Below, piece after piece: positions 7,379 to 12,812 of a DNA stretch of 19,178 nucleotides. Location: positions 1-19,178 of the forward strand of contig CAUGKA010000018.1 of the NCBI GenBank assembly GCA_959599615.1, read 5' to 3'. This stretch comes from an uncultured Collinsella sp. (GTDB lineage Bacteria > Actinomycetota > Coriobacteriia > Coriobacteriales > Coriobacteriaceae). Each line of letters starts with the position of its first letter. Positions within the stretch are counted from its first letter, which is position 1. Made by a program: the position numbers and the translations under genes. The notes under the pieces were generated by a model. The model worked only from the letters and a program-made list of their open reading frames with translations, did not search any database and was not told the origin of the DNA.

Positions 7379-7700
7379 CGTTTTGGCATACAAGGGCTAT
7401 TTCGCCCCAGTCGAGTTCGATGCCGAGCAGCATGTACTAACAGGTATGGTTGCCGGCATTAGGGACGCAATTGTATTTGAAGGCTCCACGGCTGAAGAAG
7501 TGGAGCAATGCTTCCACGACGCCGTCGACGATTACCTTGAGTTTTGTGCCGAAAAGGGCAAGGAACCAGAGCGGGCTTTTAAGGGCTCGTTCAATGTGAG
7601 AACAGGCTCCGAGCTTCACAAGCAGGCAGCACTGGCGGCGGCAAAGAAGGGCGAGTCACTCAATAAGTTTGTGACCGAAGCAATCGCCGCGGCGTTATAG
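7371..7700 (+). CDS. hicB: HicB-like antitoxin
   Basis: This 109-residue protein has a partly degraded RNase-H-like HicB domain at about 1-65 (YKGYFAPVEFDAEQHVLTGMVAGIRDAIVFEGSTAEEVEQCFHDAVDDYLEFC). A C-terminal ribbon-helix-helix segment follows (GSFNVRTGSELHKQAALAAAKKGESLNKFVTEAI, about 72-105). HicB neutralises HicA and represses the operon through the C-terminal DNA-binding domain. The ATG at 7371 is preferred because GGAGG lies 6 bases upstream; an in-frame ATG 15 bases earlier is less well placed. The overlap with the toxin stop codon is typical of hic operons. Confidence 0.88.
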   Translation: MSNVLAYKGYFAPVEFDAEQHVLTGMVAGIRDAIVFEGSTAEEVEQCFHDAVDDYLEFCAEKGKEPERAFKGSFNVRTGSELHKQAALAAAKKGESLNKFVTEAIAAAL

Positions 7701-7717
7701 CGTTAACGCATGGGCCA

Positions 7718-7756
7718 AAACCACCACAAAGGGGACTGGCACCTTTGTGGTGGTTT
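7718..7756. repeat. REP-like hairpin after hicB
   Basis: Arms AAACCACCACAAAGG (7718-7732) and CCTTTGTGGTGGTTT (7742-7756) pair perfectly around GGACTGGCA. It belongs to the same hairpin family as 6982-7018. Confidence 0.75.
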
Positions 7757-7761
7757 CGACA

Positions 7762-7811
7762 TTTGCCCAGATAAAACCTGCCAAAATCAACCTGCCCTTT
7801 TTGGTAGGTTT
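7762..7811 (+). repeat. CCCAGATAAAACCTGCC hairpin repeat, copy a
   Basis: The sequence begins TTTGCCCAGATAAAACCTGC, continues CAAAATCAACCTGCCC and ends TTTTTGGTAGGTTT. Arms at 7775-7786 and 7799-7810 pair at 11 of 12 positions, with a G-T at the remaining one. The hairpin ends about 10 bases before the cyclo-ligase ribosome binding site. Related copies are at 17127-17177 and, inverted, at 17808-17852. Confidence 0.75.
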
Positions 7812-7827
7812 GGGAGAGGAAGCCGGG

Positions 7828-8424
7828 ATGGACAAGGCTGAGTTGCGGCGGGCGGTGATTGCTCGGCGCGATGCTCTTGATTTGGACTTGCGGGCGGCGA
7901 AGTCTGCTGATATCTGTGCGCGGCTGGTTGAGCTGCTGGGCCGCTTGGATGCCGCGGCGCCGCACACCGTTGCCGTCTATGCCGCGATGGGTTCCGAAGT
8001 CGACTCAGCCGCGTTTGCCGCAGCTGCCTCCAAACGTGGCTGGCGCGTGGCCTATCCGTGCATGCTCTCGGCAACAGACGCCGCAGCTTGTGGCCAGCGC
8101 ATGTGCATGCGGGCAGTTGCTGTCGACGATGCGTCCGCGGCTCCGTTTATCGCCCACCCCACGCAGGCCTTCGCGGCCATGGACATCGACAGCAGCCGCT
8201 TCCCCATCGTGCCTGCCGAAGCTCTCGACATGATTGTCGTGCCGCTCGTGGCTTTCGACCGCACCGGCGCGCGCCTGGGCTACGGCGGCGGCTGCTATGA
8301 CCGCTACCTGCCCATGCTCTCGCCCGCATGCCAAATCATCGGCATCGCCTTTGACGAGCAGCGTGTCGACCACGTTCCCACTGACGCCCACGACCTGCCG
8401 CTGCCCAACATCATCAGCGCCTAA
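7828..8424 (+). CDS. 5-formyltetrahydrofolate cyclo-ligase
   Basis: This 198-residue enzyme converts 5-formyl-tetrahydrofolate to 5,10-methenyl-tetrahydrofolate using ATP, returning it to one-carbon metabolism. Recognisable features are the N-terminal basic helix (MDKAELRRAVIARRDAL), VYAAMGSEVDS near 50-60, and the family signature RLGYGGGCYDRYLP at about 149-162, normally GYGGGYYDR. The C-terminal IGIAFDEQRVDHVPTDAHD is also typical. The ATG at 7828 follows GGGAGAGGAAG and gives the usual family length; upstream in-frame codons come from a repeat element. The gene is alone in its orientation before the converging metA. The nearby hairpin repeat may affect its translation. Confidence 0.92.
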   Translation: MDKAELRRAVIARRDALDLDLRAAKSADICARLVELLGRLDAAAPHTVAVYAAMGSEVDSAAFAAAASKRGWRVAYPCMLSATDAAACGQRMCMRAVAVDDASAAPFIAHPTQAFAAMDIDSSRFPIVPAEALDMIVVPLVAFDRTGARLGYGGGCYDRYLPMLSPACQIIGIAFDEQRVDHVPTDAHDLPLPNIISA

Positions 8425-8447
8425 ATGCCAGCATCCCTCCCGACGGC

Positions 8448-9374
8448 CTAGTGCTCCTCGCCGGCGCGGGCCAGGTCGTAGGGCGTGGTCTGGTAGACGT
8501 AATAGTTGAGCCAGTTGGTATAGAGCAGCTGAGCCTGGCTGCGCCAGACGTTGCGCGGCTCGACAGTAGGGTCGTCGCCCGGGAAGTAATGCGCCGGCAC
8601 CTGGGGGTTAAGCCCGCGCTTCACGTCGCGCTCGTACTCCAGGCGCAGCGTGTCGGTATCGTACTCGGGGTGGCCAAATACAAAGAAACGGCGGCTGTCG
8701 GTCGACTTGACGATGTACAGGCCCACCTCGTCGGATACGGCCACGACCTCGAGCTGCGGCTCGGCCTCCACGTCCTCGCGACGCACATCGGTGTTGCGCG
8801 AATGCACGGCATAGAAACGGTCGTCAAAGCCGCGGACCAGCGGGCTTTGCGGCTTCACCAGGTAATGCTCGAACACGCCGCTCGCCTTTGCCGGCAGGTC
8901 GTACTTCTGGATACCGTAATGATGGTAGAGCCCCGCCTGCGCGCCCCAACAAATGTGCAGCGTAGAGTGCACGTGCGTGGTGGACCAATCCATGATTTGG
9001 CAGAGCTCGGGCCAGTAGTCGACCTCCTCGAACGGCATCTGCTCCACCGGCGCGCCCGTGATGATCAGACCGTCGTAGTGGATGTCGCGGATGTCGTCGA
9101 ACGTGCGGTAGAACGTCTCCAGGTGGCCGGCGCTCACGTGCGTGGCCTCGTGCGTCTTGGTGCGCAGCAGGTCCACCTCCACCTGCAGCGGCGTGTTGGA
9201 GAGCTTGCGCATGATCTGCGTCTCGGTGGCGATCTTGGTGGGCATGAGGTTGAGGATGAGCACGCGCAGCGGACGGATGTCCTGGTGCAGCGCGCGGTAC
9301 TCGGTCATGACAAAGATGTTCTCGCTCTCGAGCTGCGCGGCGGCAGGAAGGGCGTCGGGAATACGAATGGGCAT
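8448..9374 (-). CDS. metA: Homoserine O-acetyltransferase (MetA family)
   Basis: This 308-residue protein matches MetA end to end. It acylates homoserine in the first committed step of methionine synthesis. The catalytic cysteine is Cys142 (LHICWGAQAG) and the His/Glu pair is His235 and Glu237 in FGHPEYD. Substrate choice in this family depends on residue 111: glycine in the E. coli succinyl-CoA enzyme, glutamate in acetyl-CoA-using homologues. Here TGAPVE places Glu at position 111, so acetyl-CoA is predicted. SRNTDVRREDV is another conserved block. AAGGAG lies 5 bases before the ATG. It converges on the cyclo-ligase gene with only 23 bases between. Confidence 0.95.
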   Translation of the reverse strand: MPIRIPDALPAAAQLESENIFVMTEYRALHQDIRPLRVLILNLMPTKIATETQIMRKLSNTPLQVEVDLLRTKTHEATHVSAGHLETFYRTFDDIRDIHYDGLIITGAPVEQMPFEEVDYWPELCQIMDWSTTHVHSTLHICWGAQAGLYHHYGIQKYDLPAKASGVFEHYLVKPQSPLVRGFDDRFYAVHSRNTDVRREDVEAEPQLEVVAVSDEVGLYIVKSTDSRRFFVFGHPEYDTDTLRLEYERDVKRGLNPQVPAHYFPGDDPTVEPRNVWRSQAQLLYTNWLNYYVYQTTPYDLARAGEEH

Positions 9375-9519
9375 GGATGCTCCTTACGAGTCAGTTGCAG
9401 CTATGGTACAACGAGCGGCCCCATCCGCGCGAGCACATCGCCCCGAGACACCATCAGCGGCCCAAATCAATCCAAAAGTAGAGATTAAGGCATGTCCCAA
9501 AAATCTATGGCGCTTTAGT

Positions 9520-9548
9520 CTGGCAAAGTGGCAGCAGGACGCTACAAT
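9520..9548 (+). promoter_or_regulatory. Candidate promoter of the hydroxyacid dehydrogenase gene
   Basis: CTGGCA (9520-9525), 17 bases, then TACAAT (9543-9548), which would place the transcription start about 30 bases before the ATG. The rest of the 211-base interval shared with metA shows no clear site. Confidence 0.5.
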
Positions 9549-9585
9549 GGTTCGACGCGAAAAACTCGGCCGAAAGGATACATAT

Positions 9586-10563
9586 ATGTACCAGACGCGT
9601 AAGATCGGTGTGGTCGGTCAGGGCCACGTAGGAGCACATGTCGCCAACAGCCTGCTTATGCAGGGCATTGCCGATGAGCTGTACCTGTGCGATATCAACG
9701 AGGCCAAGGTGACGTCCGAGGTCCAGGACCTGCGCGACTCCCTTTCGTTTGTCCCGTACAACACCAAGATCGTCAACTGCTACGACCACTATGAGGAGCT
9801 TGCCTGCTGCGACGTCATCGTCAACGCCGCCGGCAAGGTCGCGCTGGCCGCTGGCAACCGCGACGGCGAGCTGTTCTTTACCACCGACGCCGCCCGCACC
9901 TTTGCCAAGCGCATCGTCAACGCCGGCTTCGACGGCATCTTCGTGAGCATCTCTAACCCCTGCGACGTCGTATGCACCGAGCTGTGGCACCTGACCGGCT
10001 ACGATCCCAAGAAGATCATCGGCTCGGGCTGCGGTCTGGATTCCGCCCGCCTGCGCACCGAGATCTCCAAGAAGGTCGGCGTGAGCCCCAAGTCTATCGA
10101 CGCCTACATGATCGGCGAGCACGGCTTTAGCCAGCTGGCAGCCTTTAAGGCCGCAACCATCGCCGGCAAGAGCCTTAACGAGCTTCAGGCCGAGAACCCC
10201 GACAAGTACGCCTTCGACCACATGGAGATCGAGGAGCTCGCGCGCAAGGGCGGCTATGTGACCTACCAGGGCAAGCAGTGCACCGAGTACGCCGTTGCCA
10301 ACTCCGCCGCGCGCGTCTGCGCCGCCGTTCTGCACAACGAGCACGCCGTGCTTTCGGCCTCTACGCTTATGACCGGCCAGTATGGCGAGGAGGGCATCTT
10401 TACCTCCCTGCCGTGCGTGATCGGTGCCGAGGGCGTCGAGGAGGTCTACACGCTCGATCTGTCCGAGTACGAGCTCGAGGGCTTCCACAAGAGCTGCCAG
10501 CACATCCGCGACAACATCGCCCAGCTCGACTGGTGGGACGCCGAGGCCTACGACGCAAAGTAG
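9586..10563 (+). CDS. L-2-hydroxyacid dehydrogenase, L-2-hydroxyisocaproate/lactate type
   Basis: This 325-residue NAD-dependent enzyme of the lactate/malate dehydrogenase superfamily has a Rossmann motif GQGHVG (11-16) and Asp36 at the end of strand 2, favouring NAD. SNP at 123-125, LDSAR (Asp152, Arg155) and the catalytic histidine in GEHG (His179) are all in place. The substrate loop reads AAGKVALAAGNRDGELF (about 81-97), unlike the Gln/Arg loop of true L-lactate dehydrogenase. Together with EELARKGGY it resembles L-2-hydroxyisocaproate dehydrogenase, which reduces branched 2-oxo acids. Lactate dehydrogenase activity cannot be excluded. AAAGGA precedes the ATG at 9586. The gene has its own promoter and strong terminator and appears monocistronic. 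Confidence 0.9.
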   Translation: MYQTRKIGVVGQGHVGAHVANSLLMQGIADELYLCDINEAKVTSEVQDLRDSLSFVPYNTKIVNCYDHYEELACCDVIVNAAGKVALAAGNRDGELFFTTDAARTFAKRIVNAGFDGIFVSISNPCDVVCTELWHLTGYDPKKIIGSGCGLDSARLRTEISKKVGVSPKSIDAYMIGEHGFSQLAAFKAATIAGKSLNELQAENPDKYAFDHMEIEELARKGGYVTYQGKQCTEYAVANSAARVCAAVLHNEHAVLSASTLMTGQYGEEGIFTSLPCVIGAEGVEEVYTLDLSEYELEGFHKSCQHIRDNIAQLDWWDAEAYDAK

Positions 10564-10604
10564 GCCGCTGGTTGCTGCAACCTTGCGAATCTAAGTGCGA
10601 CACT

Positions 10605-10646
10605 AAGCGGGCCGCGCCGGAAATCCCCGGCGCGGCCCGCTTTTTT
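10605..10646 (+). terminator. Strong intrinsic terminator of the dehydrogenase gene
   Basis: Perfect 16-bp arms AAGCGGGCCGCGCCGG (10605-10620) and CCGGCGCGGCCCGCTT (10627-10642) around AAATCC, followed by a run of T. Confidence 0.93.
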
Positions 10647-10670
10647 GACTCACGCAGTGCCCTTGCGAAT

Positions 10671-10852
10671 CGAAGGTGAATACTTTTCCGCGAAGTGAAC
10701 GAGCAAAAACGAGCCCCCGAAGCATCGACACTTTTCAGACGCCGTTTCCTGCGGTTTCGCCGAGTTTTTCCTGCAGTTTTGGCGTCAAAAAGTGTGGATG
10801 CTTCGGGGGTCCAAAATAGGTCGTTCACTTCGCGGAAAAGTATTCACCTTCG
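10671..10852. repeat. 182-bp near-palindrome between converging genes
   Basis: The outer arms 10671-10702 and 10821-10852 are perfect 32-base reverse complements (starting CGAAGGTGAATACTTTTCCG). The second pair 10714-10735 and 10788-10809 matches at 21 of 22 positions (CCCCCGAAGCATCxACACTT core). A third pair GACGCC/GGCGTC (10738-10743, 10781-10786) continues it, leaving a 37-base loop; only one short internal stretch fails to pair. It holds no gene. It may be a miniature mobile element or a large hairpin separating convergent transcripts. Confidence 0.85.
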
Positions 10853-10886
10853 TTTTCGCGCAGACACGAATCCGGCCGCCACAACG

Positions 10887-10919
10887 CAAAACGGGGCCCG
10901 CGCGCAGCGCAGACCCCGT
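10887..10919 (-). terminator. Terminator of the first SIS deglycase gene
   Basis: On the minus strand ACGGGG and CCCCGT (plus 10914-10919 and 10891-10896) enclose further GC pairing and are followed by TTTT. It lies about 20 bases after the stop codon. Confidence 0.65.
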
Positions 10920-10941
10920 CAAAAAAGATAATTCCCGTTAC

Positions 10942-11910
10942 CTAGTACTGCTCGATGCCCATGTAGCGACGAATCTCGGGGCTGTGGTCGAACACCTTGC
11001 CGCGGGCGGCGCGCAGCTCGCAGCTCATCGCGTAGAAGAAGATCGGCTCCAAGAACGAACGAACGCTGGCGGGCACCTCGCCCACGCCGTACTCGAGCGC
11101 GTCGAGAACCATGACCGTATCGGTATGCGTGTTGAGGAACGCAAGGGCACGCTCCTCCATGGGGCGGCACTCGCCCGAGCCGAGCTGCACAAAGTAGAAC
11201 ACGCCGGGCTCGGTAGCCTCGAACGGGCCGTGGAAGTACTCGCCAGAGTGGATGTAGCAGCAGTGCTGCCACTGCATCTCCATGAGCGAGCAGATCGCCA
11301 TGGCATAGGTCTGGCTAAAGTTGGGGCCGGAGCCCAGGATATAGAAGAACTTGTGCTGCTGGCAGAGCTCGGCAAAGCGATCGCCCAGCTCGGCGTTAAC
11401 CTTCTCGCGGGCGGCGGGCAGCAGCGCGTCCATCTGCTTAAGGCCGGTGTACATGTCGGCGAGCGCCTCGTAGCCCTCCTGCTGGTCGAGCAGCTCGGCA
11501 GCCATCAGCACGCCGATGCCCTGCGGGACCTCGGCCTGCGACTCGCCCTTGCCCCACGGATAGACCCAGGTGGTCCACTTGCCGTTGTCGATCTTGGAGC
11601 CCGCGTAGTCGGTCATGGTCACGACCTCGGCGCCGGCAGCCAGCGCCATCTCGCAGGCATCGACGACCTCCTGCGTATTGCCGCTGTGGCTGCAGGCGAC
11701 GACGAGCGACTTCGGCCCCAGGCTCTTGGGCGCCATCAGGCAAAACTCGCGTGCCGTGTAGACCGTCGAGGCAAACGTGGTGGCCTCGCGCTTGAGCAGC
11801 TCGTTAGCCGGCATCAGGTCGATCATCGAACCGCCGCAGGCGATCCAAAAGACGTTCTCGATCTTACCCTTGCGCTCGATAATTTCCTGAATCAGATCGT
11901 GTGCGTTCAC
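10942..11910 (-). CDS. SIS-domain sugar-phosphate deglycase, FrlB-like
   Basis: This 322-residue protein has two SIS (phosphosugar isomerase) domains, about 15-140 and 180-300. The first holds the ACSHSGNTQEV phosphate-binding loop (72-82). The second holds MEMQWQHCCYIHSGEYFHGP. FrlB/FraB deglycases cleave 6-phosphorylated Amadori products such as fructoselysine-6-phosphate to glucose-6-phosphate and the amino acid, using a Glu and a His 16 residues apart; Glu211 and His227 here have exactly that spacing. The C-terminus DHSPEIRRYMGIEQY closely follows the FrlB ending. It starts with GTG preceded by GGAGGAG. The upstream GntR gene and two operator-like sites in its promoter suggest substrate-controlled expression. 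The exact substrate cannot be read from sequence; another aminosugar phosphate is possible. Confidence 0.87.
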   Translation of the reverse strand: MNAHDLIQEIIERKGKIENVFWIACGGSMIDLMPANELLKREATTFASTVYTAREFCLMAPKSLGPKSLVVACSHSGNTQEVVDACEMALAAGAEVVTMTDYAGSKIDNGKWTTWVYPWGKGESQAEVPQGIGVLMAAELLDQQEGYEALADMYTGLKQMDALLPAAREKVNAELGDRFAELCQQHKFFYILGSGPNFSQTYAMAICSLMEMQWQHCCYIHSGEYFHGPFEATEPGVFYFVQLGSGECRPMEERALAFLNTHTDTVMVLDALEYGVGEVPASVRSFLEPIFFYAMSCELRAARGKVFDHSPEIRRYMGIEQY

Positions 11911-11966
11911 GGTGACGCTCCTCCTTGTGTGGCGGCTTTGAGCGACGGCAGCTCGTACCTGCGGTC

Positions 11967-11983
11967 GTTCTATGTTGTCCTAT
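11967..11983. promoter_or_regulatory. Candidate GntR operator A overlapping the SIS gene promoter
   Basis: GTTCTATGTTGTCCTAT lies just downstream of the -10 box and touches it. It is internally repeated (GTTCTAT, GTCCTAT, 10-bp period) and matches site B at 16 of 17 positions. Confidence 0.6.
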
Positions 11984-12011
11984 TTATAGCACGCACGACG
12001 ACGCTCGTGAA
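11983..12011 (-). promoter_or_regulatory. Promoter of the first SIS deglycase gene
   Basis: The minus strand reads TTCACG (12006-12011), 17 bases, TATAAA (11983-11988). Operator A starts at the downstream edge of the -10 box and operator B lies just upstream of the -35, consistent with repression by looping or occlusion. Confidence 0.6.
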
Positions 12012-12028
12012 GCCATTTCGCCAAACTT

Positions 12029-12045
12029 GTTCTATGTTGTTCTAT
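12029..12045. promoter_or_regulatory. Candidate GntR operator B upstream of the SIS gene promoter
   Basis: GTTCTATGTTGTTCTAT is a tandem GTTCTAT pair with a 10-bp period, 62 bp (about six helical turns) from site A. It is 9 bases from the stop codon of the GntR gene. Confidence 0.6.
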
Positions 12046-12054
12046 CTGTGGATG

Positions 12055-12810
12055 TTAAATGTCGAACACGTAGCGCGAGCCCACGATCTTTTGGCGCCCG
12101 AGCAGCAGGGGGCGCTCGTCTGCATCGGTAAAATACGCCTCCATATAGAAGAGCGGCTCGCCGACCGGCACCTCCAGCAGCGGGGCCGCCTGGGCATCCG
12201 CCAGCGCAATCTCCACGGTGCAGGGGTCGGACTTGAGCGGCGCGCGACCCGAATGCTCGGCAACGAGCGAGAAGATCGAGTTGTCGGCGAGGTCCTTATC
12301 GGCAAGCGTCTGCAGGTAGGGATGGTCGGCGAGCACAAAGGCGTTGTTCTCGAGCATGACGGGCACGCCGTCTGCCGTGCGCACGCGCTCGACCACAATG
12401 AGCTCGCAGCCGGGTTCCACGCCAAAAAATGCCGCGTCCTCGTGCGTCGCCGCAACCACCGTGCGCGACACCAGGCGCGCTCCGGCCACCATGTCGTTGG
12501 CGGCGCAACCCTCGGAAAAGCTCTGGACGTCGCCTTTCTGAACAATCTTGCGCTTGAGCTTGGGAGCGCACACAAAGGTGCCCCTCCCCTGCTGTCGGTG
12601 GAGATACCCCGCGCGCGACAGCTCCTCGATGGCACGGCGCACGGTGATGCGCCCCACGCCGTAGGACTTCGCGAGCTCCATCTCGGCAGGAATGCGCGAA
12701 CCGGCAGGGTACACGCCGCGCGCGATCTCGCCCTTTAGGTCGTCCATGACCTGCTGGTACAGCGGCACGGCGGACGAGCCAGCGCGGCCGGTTTTATCGT
12801 CGGTTGCCAT
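12055..12810 (-). CDS. GntR-family regulator with UTRA domain (HutC subfamily)
   Basis: This 251-residue protein carries an N-terminal winged helix at about 16-86: PLYQQVMDDLKGEIARGVYPAGSRIPAEMELAKSYGVGRITVRRAIEELSRAGYLHRQQGRGTFV, a textbook GntR domain. A UTRA effector-binding domain follows at about 105-248, including VVERVRTADGVPVMLENN and the final GSRYVFDI. HutC-type regulators usually repress sugar or amino-sugar catabolic genes and release DNA on binding a phosphorylated sugar. The next gene downstream encodes the SIS deglycase, whose promoter bears two matching sites, so that gene is the likely target. It begins 2 bases after recQ ends, with GGAG 7 bases before the ATG, so it is probably co-transcribed with recQ. 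Confidence 0.93.
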   Translation of the reverse strand: MATDDKTGRAGSSAVPLYQQVMDDLKGEIARGVYPAGSRIPAEMELAKSYGVGRITVRRAIEELSRAGYLHRQQGRGTFVCAPKLKRKIVQKGDVQSFSEGCAANDMVAGARLVSRTVVAATHEDAAFFGVEPGCELIVVERVRTADGVPVMLENNAFVLADHPYLQTLADKDLADNSIFSLVAEHSGRAPLKSDPCTVEIALADAQAAPLLEVPVGEPLFYMEAYFTDADERPLLLGRQKIVGSRYVFDI

Positions 12811-12812
12811 CG

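Noticed and set aside
8451..9488. Plus-strand open frame opposite metA
   Set aside because: MetA on the minus strand has every catalytic residue in register; the opposite frame has no family resemblance.
10792..12738. Long plus-strand open frame across the first SIS gene and GntR gene
   Set aside because: It begins inside the 182-bp palindrome and is antisense to two well-supported genes; this is typical of high-GC shadows.
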